Assembly (NCBI GenBank): GCA_030148335.1
Contig: JASBTQ010000019.1
Coordinates: forward strand, 1 to 64,000
Direction: 5' to 3'
Length of the DNA stretch: 64,000 nt
DNA from: Allomuricauda sp.
GTDB taxonomy: Bacteria; Bacteroidota; Bacteroidia; Flavobacteriales; Flavobacteriaceae
In this document: piece after piece, positions 1 to 8,405 of the stretch
Position numbering within the stretch: position 1 is the first letter of the stretch
How the letters are laid out: each line of letters begins with the position of its first letter
The notes under the pieces: generated by a model
Seen by the model: only the letters and a program-made list of their open reading frames with translations
Database searches by the model: none
Told to the model about the DNA's origin: nothing
Translations under genes and position numbers: made by a program

Positions 1-134
1 TCACTTTCATCCGCCCCACTATGCTCACTCTGGTCCGCCGCGGGTGGCTCAGTTTAATCCGCCCCACTATGCTCACTTTGGTCCGCCGCGGGTGGCTCAG
101 TTTAATCCGCCGTAGGTGGCAAACTATGCCCGTT
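1..134. repeat. 24-bp tandem repeats, probable IS21-type element end
   Basis: Direct repeats with a 24-bp period run from the window edge: a partial copy at 1-20, full copies at 21-44, 45-68, 69-92 and 93-116, and a decayed copy from 117. The shared core is GCTCA-s-T-y-T-rr-TCCGCC. Alternate copies are most alike, giving a 48-bp super-period. Short multiple repeats at the termini are a known trait of IS21-family elements, including Bacteroidota ones, so the istA/istB genes would lie to the left of the window. The repeats are seen; the element identity is inferred, because no transposase is visible. Confidence 0.6.
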
Positions 135-181
135 TTTTGCATATATAAGCAGAAAATAAAATTTAAAATTATTTGTTTTCG

Positions 182-214
182 TTTGTGTTAAATTAAAACC
201 ATTTGGTATATTTG
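182..214 (+). promoter_or_regulatory. Consensus Bacteroidota promoter of an orphan transcript
   Basis: TTTG at 182-185 is followed after 21 bp by TATATTTG at 207-214. This matches the Bacteroidota sigma-ABfr pattern (TTTG near -33, TAnnTTTG at -7). Transcription would start near 221. No protein gene follows on this strand before the hairpin at 382-415. Confidence 0.5.
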
Positions 215-220
215 CTGCCG

Positions 221-381
221 TGAAAGACTCAAGTTTCACACCAAGATGTCCTATAGGATGTCCTATTTTGGAAAACAAGGCATAAACATCTGGTTTATAT
301 GGGGTTAAGGTCATGGGTTCAGGCTCTGCCACCCCGACTAAAGAAGGGTTCATTTGATATCAAATGGGACTATAAATAATT
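221..381 (+). ncRNA. Orphan transcript with tRNA-Pro-like 3' segment
   Basis: About 160 nt lie between a consensus promoter and a strong terminator, with no plausible plus-strand coding region. Positions 308-338 read like the 3' third of a tRNA-Pro: GGTC, a degenerate T arm with TTCAGGC, then CCACCCCGA as the acceptor strand with A as discriminator. The T stem pairs poorly and no matching 5' half (CGGGGTG...) is present, so this is not an intact tRNA. It may be a small RNA, or a tRNA operon gutted by integration or deletion. Promoter and terminator are seen; function is unknown. Confidence 0.35.
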
Positions 382-415
382 AAAAACCAGAAAATTAATG
401 TTTTCTGGTTTTTTT
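382..415 (+). terminator. Rho-independent terminator
   Basis: A 13-nt stem (AAAAACCAGAAAA pairing with TTTTCTGGTTTTT) closes a 6-nt loop and runs into a T tract. It ends the orphan transcription unit that starts near 221. Confidence 0.75.
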
Positions 416-622
416 ATGTGTACTAGCCACTACTTAACCTGACAGTTGTGGTTAATCCGACACTTGAAAAGAACCTTTAAGTCTTAACTATTACATTTTA
501 TGCCCAAATTAAACCTAGTACAAAGATGTATAATGGGGGTACTGTTTTTATCTAATATCTACATACTTCCCGTCAAAATTAGGATTCAGTGATTAGGTTC
601 GGATAGAATCGGAATCATTTTT

Positions 623-3600
623 TTACTCGAATAGGGATTTGACTTTAGTATGATGGGATATATCACTTACTTCAAGTATCTCCTCTAATAAGTCTAAAGT
701 TATAGGTCCTGCATTTGGATACCTGTTTTTTTGAAAGAAAGATTTCAGGGCGCTGTTCAATTGGTTTTCTCCAATTAATTCACTCAGCTCAACAAACACT
801 ATAGCGCCTTTTGAGTAGGCTAAATAGGTTTCACCTGGAGCCACTTTAAGTAGAGATTTTTTTTCGTGCAACCCTTTTTCAGCGTCATAAATTTGTTGAT
901 GGGTGGCCAGACGTTCCATCATTTTTTTCTTCCCATACTTTTTTTTGTAGACCATCATTTCTGTATACATGGCCAAACTTTCTGTCAGCATAGAATAGCC
1001 CTCTCGATAGTCAGGTGCAATTTGATTGGTGCCCCACCAAAAATGGGCAACTTCATGGCCTGCAAGTTCGTTCACGACGTCCTGATTGTCCCCTACAGTG
1101 AGATTGGCATTGAATGTCATGTTCTCCGTCATAAAAATTGTTCCAGGATAGGCAGTTCCGGCGAAACCTTGCGTGAACGATGATATTTCGGAGTAATTGA
1201 TGGATGTAAAGGGGTATGGGCCAAAATTCTTGATACAGTAATCCAAACTGAGTTTAGTGTTTTCAATAAGGTTGTCAACATTGTTGTTATGCAATGGATG
1301 ATGATAGACAGTAATGTCAATGTTGTTATGTTCAACACTTTTTGTTTGATAAGATGCGGAGGAAACGGCAAATCGAAAGGGAATGGATGCTGCGGTATAT
1401 TCATAATAATTTCTGTCATTAACGTGCCACTTTTTTTGTAGTTCTCCTGTGCCAACAGCTATTTGGTTTTTTGGCGTGGAGATTTGCATGTTAAGATCAA
1501 TGGCATAATGGATTCCATCTTTGGGCGCCTCCAGCTTTAGTAGTTCAGTGGGTGTACCTAAAGCATGTTTTTTTCTAAATCGGATGTCGGTGAGTTCTTT
1601 CCCTTCATCATATCCAAATTGTGGATAATACCTACTGATTCTGATAAAGGAACCATCTTCAACAATGGCATTAAAAGGGTCATGGCCATTTACAGGATGC
1701 CATTTATAGGACATTCTAAAAGACAGTTTTGCTGAATCATTCGGTATAACCGGGTGGTTTAGGTGCAGTTCAGAAATCGGCTCATCTAGGCTAATTGTTT
1801 CATTTTTGTATTGATACACAAGAGATTTGATCTTGAAATTCTCTGGAACACCAATCAAAATGGAATCAATTGGTTTTCCATGGGTATTTTTTAATAGATA
1901 TTCCCCCTGAATGATATAGAATCGTTCATTTGGATATAGTTCAATCTTGGTATCCACTTTTTTGATGGTGGGTTGATTTATGTGTTGATATTTTCGATAC
2001 TTTTTTTCGTAGGAGACACGTTCTACGATTTGTTTCTCTTTTTCCATTTTTGGAATATGGTTTTCCAAATATTGCGAACCACTGAAGACAGCAATGACCA
2101 TACAAACTGTTATTCCAATTCCCGTCACCAATCTACTTGGGCGAGACTTGATCAAATTGTACATAAGGAATAAAATACCGATAAGGGAAAATCCAAAAAC
2201 CAGTCGCCATAGGAATGGACGTAGGTAAGCACCATAGCCAATAAAATCGCTATACGTTCCACGATATCCAGAAAAGAAACGGAATAGGGAGTTATCAATA
2301 ATACTTTTGGAAATAGGTGTGGCCAAAAGCAAAAAGACTAAGATGGAAACTCCCAGAGCTATGGGTTTATTCTTGCTGATTGTATTGATAAAAAGTAAAA
2401 ACAATCCAAACAATAGTAAGGGGAGCGTGTTAAAAATAAATACTCCAACATAGGCTTCCCAATCAAAAAGAGGGAATTTAAACACCAACTGAAAAATAAT
2501 GGCCTCGATAATCATTATGGCAGTTAGGGATAGAATCAACAAGGAAATGCTTCCCATATGACCTGCTCGTTTTTCGGCCACATAGTGGGTAGTGTTCTCA
2601 ATGATGGAAAACCCACTTGCCTTGCTGCGCCAAAAGATATCGTTTACAAAGTAGACCAGAACCAAACCTCCCAGTGCATAAAAAGTATTGTTGATGGTTT
2701 GGGCCAAAAGACCAGAACTGGCGTAAAGTTGAGGCATACGGATTCCCTTATTAATGTCATCGAACATTTCCACACCAACATAAAACAGAAGTAATATGGC
2801 GACAGCCACAAAGGCTGTGCTTTTGAAGATATATATTGAATCCACCTTGATGAACGAGAATATCGCATACCACTTTGATTCTCGGTTAAATGTGGTCGCT
2901 GTCGCGGAAAAAGGTAGTTGTCGTGTATTTTGCTGTAAGTTTGAGCTCTTTTTCGGGGACTTTCCTTTAAAACTAGGTAGAAAAGAAAAGGAACAAGTTC
3001 CTAAATATAATATGCCCAGGGAAAAAAGGGTAAAAATCAACCTATTGATAAGTAAGAGATTGGTAAGCGGTACAACTTGATTGTTTCGTTGATAAACATC
3101 GAGGTCTTTCGCTTCAAAAAAGTACCCGGAAAGCCCATATAAATCCACTAGGGCGGAAATACGCTGTACCAGCAAAGACTGCGGCATAGCTTGTGCCATA
3201 AAAGGGGCGTTGGAGAACATCAGGGCTATCATGTAAAAGACATACAGCAATAAACCTGAAATGGCTACCAGTAGTTTATTCTTAAAAGCTTGAGCAATAA
3301 GGAACAGGATACAACAAACAATCAATGTGTTTATAGCTCCAAATATCAAAAAGGGGTATGCAAAGTGCCAAAGGTTAAAGCCAGGGTTCATTTGGGCATC
3401 TTCTGACAAATGGAGTCCCACCACGTACCCTACAATCAAAATGAAAAAACCGAACAAAGTAAATAGGTAGAAAGAACAAAAACGGGCAAGCGCAAATGAT
3501 TTTTTCTTGATAGGAGTAGAAAAAACAATCAAACCATAGTTGGCATCCTGCTCTTTGAACAACAGTGAAAATGCCAGTACAGTGGCAATTAAAATGATGG

Positions 3601-3784
3601 CAAGGCTCAATAACCCAATCATAAAACCAACCGAGTAGGAGGCATTCGCAGCGAGCTCATCCCCAACTGAAATATTGAATTTGAACCCAGTCAAGAATCC
3701 TATGCCTACAAAAACCAGTAGTGCGGCATATGTCGCCTTTTGCCTTACAATGGTTTGTATATCGTTTAGGATAATGGTTTTCAC
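623..3784 (-). CDS. ABC transporter permease fused to M1-type metallopeptidase
   Basis: This 1053-residue protein has an ABC-2-like membrane part (repeated hydrophobic segments over roughly residues 1-570) followed by an extracytoplasmic M1 aminopeptidase-like domain. The zinc site is visible: HEVAH at 910-914, with the third ligand in TES at about 935, a spacing near that of M1 enzymes. The length suits the known family of ABC permease/M1 aminopeptidase fusions. The start overlaps the stop of the ATPase gene by 4 nt, so the two are translationally coupled and probably form one transporter. The peptidase is expected outside the inner membrane; whether it cleaves the transported substrate is unknown. 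Confidence 0.9.
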   Translation of the reverse strand: MKTIILNDIQTIVRQKATYAALLVFVGIGFLTGFKFNISVGDELAANASYSVGFMIGLLSLAIILIATVLAFSLLFKEQDANYGLIVFSTPIKKKSFALARFCSFYLFTLFGFFILIVGYVVGLHLSEDAQMNPGFNLWHFAYPFLIFGAINTLIVCCILFLIAQAFKNKLLVAISGLLLYVFYMIALMFSNAPFMAQAMPQSLLVQRISALVDLYGLSGYFFEAKDLDVYQRNNQVVPLTNLLLINRLIFTLFSLGILYLGTCSFSFLPSFKGKSPKKSSNLQQNTRQLPFSATATTFNRESKWYAIFSFIKVDSIYIFKSTAFVAVAILLLFYVGVEMFDDINKGIRMPQLYASSGLLAQTINNTFYALGGLVLVYFVNDIFWRSKASGFSIIENTTHYVAEKRAGHMGSISLLILSLTAIMIIEAIIFQLVFKFPLFDWEAYVGVFIFNTLPLLLFGLFLLFINTISKNKPIALGVSILVFLLLATPISKSIIDNSLFRFFSGYRGTYSDFIGYGAYLRPFLWRLVFGFSLIGILFLMYNLIKSRPSRLVTGIGITVCMVIAVFSGSQYLENHIPKMEKEKQIVERVSYEKKYRKYQHINQPTIKKVDTKIELYPNERFYIIQGEYLLKNTHGKPIDSILIGVPENFKIKSLVYQYKNETISLDEPISELHLNHPVIPNDSAKLSFRMSYKWHPVNGHDPFNAIVEDGSFIRISRYYPQFGYDEGKELTDIRFRKKHALGTPTELLKLEAPKDGIHYAIDLNMQISTPKNQIAVGTGELQKKWHVNDRNYYEYTAASIPFRFAVSSASYQTKSVEHNNIDITVYHHPLHNNNVDNLIENTKLSLDYCIKNFGPYPFTSINYSEISSFTQGFAGTAYPGTIFMTENMTFNANLTVGDNQDVVNELAGHEVAHFWWGTNQIAPDYREGYSMLTESLAMYTEMMVYKKKYGKKKMMERLATHQQIYDAEKGLHEKKSLLKVAPGETYLAYSKGAIVFVELSELIGENQLNSALKSFFQKNRYPNAGPITLDLLEEILEVSDISHHTKVKSLFE

Positions 3785-4656
3785 AGTGCGGTAGTGTTTA
3801 AATGTGTAAAGTAGGCGTGTTCCAAACTGGGGGCTGTTTCAGTAAAGCCGGTAGGGCAATCATCAGCATGAACGGTTATGTGCATGACCCTTTCAACTAA
3901 TTGCTTACTTATGATTTGATGATGGGATTCCAAAGTGGGCAGCTCTTCTTTGGAAGTCGCTTTGCTCCATAATTTTCCATTTAATTGTTCAAGGTAGTCG
4001 TTTGGTGCTCCTTGGGAAATAACATGTCCCTTTTTAATGATGGCCATTTGTGAACAGAGGTTTCTTACATCTTCTACCAAGTGCGTGGATAGTATGATGA
4101 TGATGTCCTCGCTGATATCACTGAGCAATGTATTGAAGCGATTCCGCTCTTCTGGGTCCAATCCGGCCGTGGGCTCGTCTACTATGACAATCTTCGGTTC
4201 GCCCAACAATGCCTGTGCCACCCCAAAACGCTGTTTCATACCTCCGGAAAACGTATGTACCTCTTTGTTTTTTACATCGGTTAAATTCACTTTTTCCAGT
4301 AAATTCATGATTTGGTCATGACGTTGCTTCTTGTTCGCAACCCCTTTCAACTTGGCCAAATGTTCCAAAAGGTCATAAGCGGATACTTTGGGGTAAACTC
4401 CAAAATATTGAGGCAAAAAGCCCAAATACTTTTGAATTTCAAGCGGATTTTCAACTATGTCAACACCATTGAAACTTATGCTTCCTTCCGTTGGTTTTTG
4501 TAATCCAACAATGGTTTTCATTAAAGAGGATTTACCAGCGCCATTAGGCCCCAAGAGTCCAAATATTCCGTTTTGTATTTCTAGATTTACGGCAGTAAGC
4601 GCCTTGTACCCATCGCTATACACAAGGGATACATTATCAATTTTTAATGTATTCAT
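3781..4656 (-). CDS. ABC transporter ATP-binding protein
   Basis: This is a 291-residue ABC ATPase. Walker A (GPNGAGKSS) lies near residue 37, the signature (FSGGMKQRFG) near 140, and Walker B (IVIVDEPTAGLDP) just after, followed by the switch His in STHLVED. About 70 extra residues at the C terminus are not part of the core ATPase. It overlaps the permease/peptidase by 4 nt and follows the XRE gene after 21 nt. It should energise the downstream membrane protein. Substrate is not deducible. Confidence 0.93.
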   Translation of the reverse strand: MNTLKIDNVSLVYSDGYKALTAVNLEIQNGIFGLLGPNGAGKSSLMKTIVGLQKPTEGSISFNGVDIVENPLEIQKYLGFLPQYFGVYPKVSAYDLLEHLAKLKGVANKKQRHDQIMNLLEKVNLTDVKNKEVHTFSGGMKQRFGVAQALLGEPKIVIVDEPTAGLDPEERNRFNTLLSDISEDIIIILSTHLVEDVRNLCSQMAIIKKGHVISQGAPNDYLEQLNGKLWSKATSKEELPTLESHHQIISKQLVERVMHITVHADDCPTGFTETAPSLEHAYFTHLNTTAL

Positions 4657-4677
4657 GGTTTAAATATGTTGGAAGAA

Positions 4678-4881
4678 CTATGCTACATAGTCAATAATAT
4701 CTCCTGGTTTACAGTCCAAGGCCTTGCAGATGGCCTCGAGGGTTTCAAAACGCACACCTTTTGCTTTTCCATTTTTAAGTATGGATAAATTAGCTGGGGT
4801 TATGCCAACCTCTTCAGCTAGGTCCTTGCTCTTGATCTTTCGTTTGGCTAGCATCACATCAATATTTATAATAATCGGCAT
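4678..4881 (-). CDS. XRE-family (YozG-like) transcriptional regulator
   Basis: This 67-residue protein is almost entirely a Cro/CI-type helix-turn-helix (DLAEEVGITPANLSILKNGK as the two helices, then GDIIDY). Such small XRE proteins are regularly encoded directly after a DUF2975 membrane protein, as here with a 3-nt gap. It is the likely owner of the palindrome at 5434-5452 that overlaps the operon promoter, which would make it an autorepressor. Whether the DUF2975 partner controls its activity is inference from gene pairing. Confidence 0.9.
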   Translation of the reverse strand: MPIIINIDVMLAKRKIKSKDLAEEVGITPANLSILKNGKAKGVRFETLEAICKALDCKPGDIIDYVA

Positions 4882-4884
4882 AGC

Positions 4885-5394
4885 TTAGATGTATAGGTCT
4901 TGTTCGTTTTGTAATGACAGTCCTTGATTGAAAATTTCTGAAATAATGAATATGAAGATGCCCAAAACAAGATGTAACGCTACAATGACAAATATTCCTT
5001 TTTCGATTTCAATAAAGAAGGATGAAAAGGCAACAAGAACTATGGGCAAAATGGTATTGGCCAAATAGAACCGTTTTAAATGTGCGATATTGGGGTTGGT
5101 AAAAAGCTTATTCCGATAAAAGACTCTAAATACATTGGAAAGCAGCCAAAAAAACAGCATATAGGATAAAACGGGCAACAAAAAGGCAAAGAGAAAATAA
5201 GGCTGGTTGTTCTCCAATATTAAAAAAGAAATATCGGTAAAAGGATAATTTATGACCGTTGTGGTATCCGCGGTTTGGATATTGGTTTTGGTGATCCAAG
5301 CAAAAGTCCCGTAAAGCCCAATTACCAAGTAGATCCAAGCAAGACTTCTGGTCAAGGCATATAATATCTTGGATATTATTTTTGTTTTTTTCAT
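4885..5394 (-). CDS. DUF2975 membrane protein
   Basis: The protein has 169 residues and about four transmembrane segments, and ends with the family-typical FNQGLSLQNEQDLYI tail. The open frame extends upstream to 5448, but the promoter -7 box (5420-5427) and an operator lie inside that extension, so the start is placed at 5394 (MKKTKIISK). It is paired with the XRE gene and heads a probable four-gene operon ending in the ABC permease/peptidase. DUF2975 proteins have no firmly known biochemical role; a sensor or anchor for the XRE partner is plausible. Confidence 0.85.
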   Translation of the reverse strand: MKKTKIISKILYALTRSLAWIYLVIGLYGTFAWITKTNIQTADTTTVINYPFTDISFLILENNQPYFLFAFLLPVLSYMLFFWLLSNVFRVFYRNKLFTNPNIAHLKRFYLANTILPIVLVAFSSFFIEIEKGIFVIVALHLVLGIFIFIISEIFNQGLSLQNEQDLYI

Positions 5395-5419
5395 TTTTGA
5401 AATGACTAAAATATTTCTG

Positions 5420-5452
5420 CAAACGTATAAAAAATTATTGTAAAACAATAAT
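5420..5452 (-). promoter_or_regulatory. Promoter and overlapping XRE operator
   Basis: On the minus strand TACGTTTG (5420-5427) fits the TAnnTTTG -7 element. Six bases upstream lies a palindrome, ATTATTGT-AAA-ACAATAAT (5434-5452), with perfect 8-bp arms covering the spacer and -33 region. Binding there would block initiation. The XRE protein of this operon is the obvious candidate. Confidence 0.6.
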
Positions 5453-5519
5453 AAAATATCTCTTTACTAAATTTTATTTCTTAATGGTGATTTTGAAGAG
5501 TTGCTTTCATAGACCTTTT

Positions 5520-6080
5520 TCACTTTTTGTAAATCAACGAACCGGTTGATAGGGAATCCCCTTTGATTTGAAAATTTCTGGATAGGACCCCGAGGTTACT
5601 CGTGTAGCCCTCATCATTTTGGAATACTTTACCTTTTAAAGTCCCCCAATTAAAAATATAGTGGCCCTCTTCTCTGTAAATTTTAATGGTGGCCAGTTTT
5701 TCGGATTATGATAGGTGCCAATGATGGCATCATTCAAGTTATTCACGGTCAGGACTTGGGAATCATCAGGATATGGGATGTCATCTTCTCTTTCAAAACT
5801 TTGATTGAACAAAGTTTCTTCACTCTTGAAAGTATTGCGCCGGCTGCTCATTGATAATGTTGTAGGCATAATTTGCCATCAAATGTGGCAAAAGGTATGC
5901 TCTGTTATCATTCGAAAAGCGATAATCCCTACTTTTTTATCGGGCATAAAAGAGGTATTGAAACTTATGCCTGCCAATCCTCCAAAACGTGTCAAAATCC
6001 TATTGTCCCGGTATTCGGCAATGTCCCAGCCCAAGCTATAACCAGACCGGTGATAGGTGTAATATTTTTTGTCCTGTGTT
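5520..6080 (-). pseudogene. Decayed serine hydrolase (beta-lactamase family), C-terminal part
   Basis: Reading the minus strand in shifting frames gives conserved blocks of a class C beta-lactamase-like hydrolase: HRSGYSLGWDIAEY (about 6065-6020), GGLAGISFNTSFMPDKKVGI, MANYAYNIINE, GTYHNPKNWPPLKF (near 5690), and a closing lipocalin-like part ending GSLIYKK at 5520. At least two frameshifts and a TGA break the frame, and the N-terminal catalytic SxxK half is missing. The fragment is a relic and should not be expressed as a working enzyme. Confidence 0.7.
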
Positions 6081-6090
6081 GCTGTTGAGG

Positions 6091-6381
6091 TATTGTAGGT
6101 CCCCGATCTTTAGGGTAGGTTTTCTCTTCGCTGTAGTAATTCTCTCCTTTTACTTTTTTTATGTCTTTTATTCATATGTGTTGTTGTTATTTTTTCGATT
6201 TTAATTGAAGATTTACATCCCCAATTTTAAAGGTTTGTTAGGGCGGTATTAGTTTGGACATTGTTCGGTATCTAAAACTTATTGGATTAAGCTGCCTACA
6301 ACTACAGAATTGCTGACGATAATATTGACCAACCATAGGTAGAATACAGATCACGAACAATACTCCAGAAGGGTACCAAAA
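6091..6381. other. Non-coding gap between decayed genes
   Basis: This stretch is AT-rich and frame-broken. Reading on from the hydrolase relic gives fragments such as YYSEEKTYPKD on the minus strand, but nothing that can be assigned. No promoter, RNA gene or repeat was recognised. Confidence 0.4.
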
Positions 6382-6840
6382 TTAAAAGTCATGCATGCTG
6401 TGAAAACGACTACCAATAATGAAAGTTGCAGCAGTATCGGCCATGGACCTAATATCAAGAACACGAGGGCCATAGAACAAAGGCAGTTTTGGATAAGGAT
6501 GGCCTATGGATAAAGCTTTGTAATTATAGCGAAAATGTCGCCATACCTCTTCAAAATAAAAAGCGTCCTTTAGTTTTTTCCACCAAGGTCTTCCAAGTTG
6601 TACAGTCTTGTAAATTGTTTCCATGGCGCAGTAGGTTAATGTTGATGTATGATCGGAGGCGATGTTTTTGTTGGTGAATCGACGAATTTTCCAACATCCT
6701 CCCTTTTGGAAAGAGAACATTGTTTTCCAAATGGATATGTTCCAATAACTAGTTCCCCACATTCCTTTTTCCAGAACTACATCACCGAAGTACTTTAGTA
6801 GCAGATAAAACGCCTTCTTCCTTTCAAGCTTTCCTTGTGC
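6382..6840 (-). pseudogene. Decayed RIC/hemerythrin paralogue plus unassigned relic
   Basis: Near 6745-6700 the minus strand encodes HIHLENNVLFPKG, nearly the same as the C terminus of the intact ric gene (HIHLENNILFPKA). Upstream traces resemble the preceding helix, but the two parts are in different frames. The remaining frame to 6382 encodes an aromatic-rich segment (WWKKLKDAFYFEEVWRHFRY) that I do not recognise. The block follows the small membrane protein gene, so it looks like a duplicated tail of the NO-response cluster that has decayed. Confidence 0.5.
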
Positions 6841-6852
6841 CCTGTCCTTTAA

Positions 6853-7200
6853 TTAGATGAGATGGAAACCAAGGACCAACGTGTTGAAAACAACGCTTAG
6901 AATCAAAAGATTGAAAGTGGTCATTGGTTTTGATTGGGCCAGTACAGCTCCATTAAAGGCCATGCAGAAGATGGTGACAAAGAAGAGCAAGGTCATCTTT
7001 ACTGCCATATCTATTGGGCCCATCAAAAGTACCATGGCAGCTGCGGACCCTAGGCAGCTCTGACCGATTATTGCAATGGTTGAATAACCTAGTTGACCTT
7101 TTTTGAATTCAATGAGCAATCGGTTGTACAGATCTTTTGTTGTATTTGATTTGCGGTCAGTTCCAGAATGGGTCATGGGTAATGTCGTTGAATGTTTCAT
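6853..7200 (-). CDS. Small membrane protein of the NO-response cluster
   Basis: The product has 115 residues: a polar N-terminal third, then about three hydrophobic segments (GYSTIAIIGQSCLGSAAAM onward). I do not recognise a characterised family. The start lies inside the end of the hemerythrin gene (44-nt overlap); a second Met at 7176 would shorten the overlap to 20 nt. The overlap implies co-translation with ric and the hemerythrin gene, so a role in NO stress or metal handling at the membrane is a fair guess only. Confidence 0.65.
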   Translation of the reverse strand: MKHSTTLPMTHSGTDRKSNTTKDLYNRLLIEFKKGQLGYSTIAIIGQSCLGSAAAMVLLMGPIDMAVKMTLLFFVTIFCMAFNGAVLAQSKPMTTFNLLILSVVFNTLVLGFHLI

Positions 7201-7618
7201 TGTTGTGGTGTTTTGCTATGGTGTCCATTTGTGCCGCATTGGCCACTTGTTGGATTTGGTTGAACAATTGTCGTTCTTCAAATCGAATGTGTTGTTCCAG
7301 TTCTTCCTCAATTTGTACCAAGGTTTTTATGCTATTTTCTGGTGAGGTGAACAATCTGACCAATCTTCTATGGTCTGCCAGTGCCTTTTTTACCTCTGGA
7401 TGGTCATTTCCGAGAATGGGGAAGATGTGACGCTCCTCAAACTCAAAATGTGAGACCAAATAGGTCTTGTAGAACCAATCCACATAGGATTTGATACGTT
7501 CGGCTGTTATCTTTTTGGAAATCCCGGTCCGGATCTTCCAACAGAGGAGTAGGCCGTGATGGTGTTCACGACTTACTCCCTGAAGGGCCTGGTGTCGTCT
7601 GATAGGTGTACGGGCCAT
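7157..7618 (-). CDS. Hemerythrin-domain (HHE) protein
   Basis: This 153-residue four-helix protein carries spaced His/Glu iron-ligand motifs: SREHHHGLLL near residue 17, HFEFEERHIFP near 57-67, HR in the third helix and HIRFEERQLFN near 109-119. Bacterial HHE proteins bind a di-iron centre and act in oxygen, NO or iron handling. It starts 5 nt after ric ends and overlaps the next gene, so the three are one transcript. It is expected in the cytoplasm, as no signal peptide is seen. Confidence 0.88.
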   Translation of the reverse strand: MARTPIRRHQALQGVSREHHHGLLLCWKIRTGISKKITAERIKSYVDWFYKTYLVSHFEFEERHIFPILGNDHPEVKKALADHRRLVRLFTSPENSIKTLVQIEEELEQHIRFEERQLFNQIQQVANAAQMDTIAKHHNNETFNDITHDPFWN

Positions 7619-7623
7619 ACCGT

Positions 7624-8352
7624 TTACGTGTTCAATATCCTTTTTTCCAAGATCTCCGCCTTTGGAAACAGGATATTGTTTTCCAAATGGATATGACGAT
7701 GGAGGTCTTCCTCAAATTCCTGAAGAAGCGAAAAGGCAACCCGATAGGTATTGCAGGCATCTGCAGGAGGCGTATAGTCACTGCTCAATGCAGCAATTTT
7801 TCGGAACCGTTCCCCTTCATTGTCGTGTTCTTCCATCATCATTTGGATGGGATTCTTGACCGTGCCAAATTGGGGGTGTCCCAATTCCTTTTCATTCTGT
7901 GCCACACTGACCATTTTACGGATCCATGGGAACAGTATCAGTTCCTCCTTCTTCATATGCATGGCCAGTTCCCCGGCTGAACCACTGAAATGCTCAAAAA
8001 TGCCGAACAGTTCGGGATGTTTGTTGCCATGCACATGACAAAGCTTGTTGAGGTATTGTTTTAAGATTGGAATTTGCTGTTCCACATAACGGTGGTGTTT
8101 TTTTTCGATATAGTCAATCAACAGATCTAGGGGCCATGTCTTAAAATCAGGTTGGTCTCCCTTATTGTTGTTCTGGACCGCATCAAGTTCTTCCCACAGG
8201 GTTTCCAGGTCCAGCCCCTTTTTTTTGGCAACTTCCTGTAGGGTACGGTTGCCCTTGCAGCAAAAGTCTATTTTGTGTGATTTGAATACCTGGGCGGTTC
8301 GATAGTCCTCCGCCACCATTTGTCCAATTGTTTTTTCCTTTGTGTCGTTCAT
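7624..8352 (-). CDS. ric: Iron-sulfur cluster repair protein RIC (YtfE/ScdA)
   Basis: The protein has 242 residues with the two expected parts. The N-terminal ScdA_N/DUF542 domain carries the Cys pair in KIDFCCKGNRTL near residue 31; the hemerythrin-like di-iron domain has His ligands in KKHHRYVEQ, HVHGNKHPE, MHMKKEE, MMEEHDNEGERF and HRHIHLENN. RIC proteins repair Fe-S clusters damaged by NO or oxidants. The palindrome at 8373-8386 lies 21 bp upstream of the start codon and overlaps the best -7-like element, which fits NO-relieved repression by the adjacent Rrf2 protein. Confidence 0.93.
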   Translation of the reverse strand: MNDTKEKTIGQMVAEDYRTAQVFKSHKIDFCCKGNRTLQEVAKKKGLDLETLWEELDAVQNNNKGDQPDFKTWPLDLLIDYIEKKHHRYVEQQIPILKQYLNKLCHVHGNKHPELFGIFEHFSGSAGELAMHMKKEELILFPWIRKMVSVAQNEKELGHPQFGTVKNPIQMMMEEHDNEGERFRKIAALSSDYTPPADACNTYRVAFSLLQEFEEDLHRHIHLENNILFPKAEILEKRILNT

Positions 8353-8372
8353 GTTTATTGATTTTATTATTC

Positions 8373-8386
8373 GGACAAAAATGTCC
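8373..8386. promoter_or_regulatory. Rrf2-type operator upstream of ric
   Basis: Perfect palindrome GGACA-AAAA-TGTCC. Related 14-mers occur at 8888-8901 and 17855-17868, each followed by TTTA on the plus strand. On the minus strand the element contains CATTTTTG, one base from the TAnnTTTG -7 consensus. Confidence 0.6.
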
Positions 8387-8405
8387 TTTATTAATATAAA
8401 TTTTT

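Noticed and set aside
1..134. CRISPR-like array
   Set aside because: Repeats abut with no unique spacers and no cas genes are near.
102..353. 83-codon minus-strand open frame
   Set aside because: It runs antisense to the promoter-terminator unit, across the repeats and the tRNA-like segment, and shows no recognisable protein features.
7606..7980. 124-codon plus-strand open frame
   Set aside because: It is antisense to ric, whose motifs are clear; composition is that of a shadow frame.
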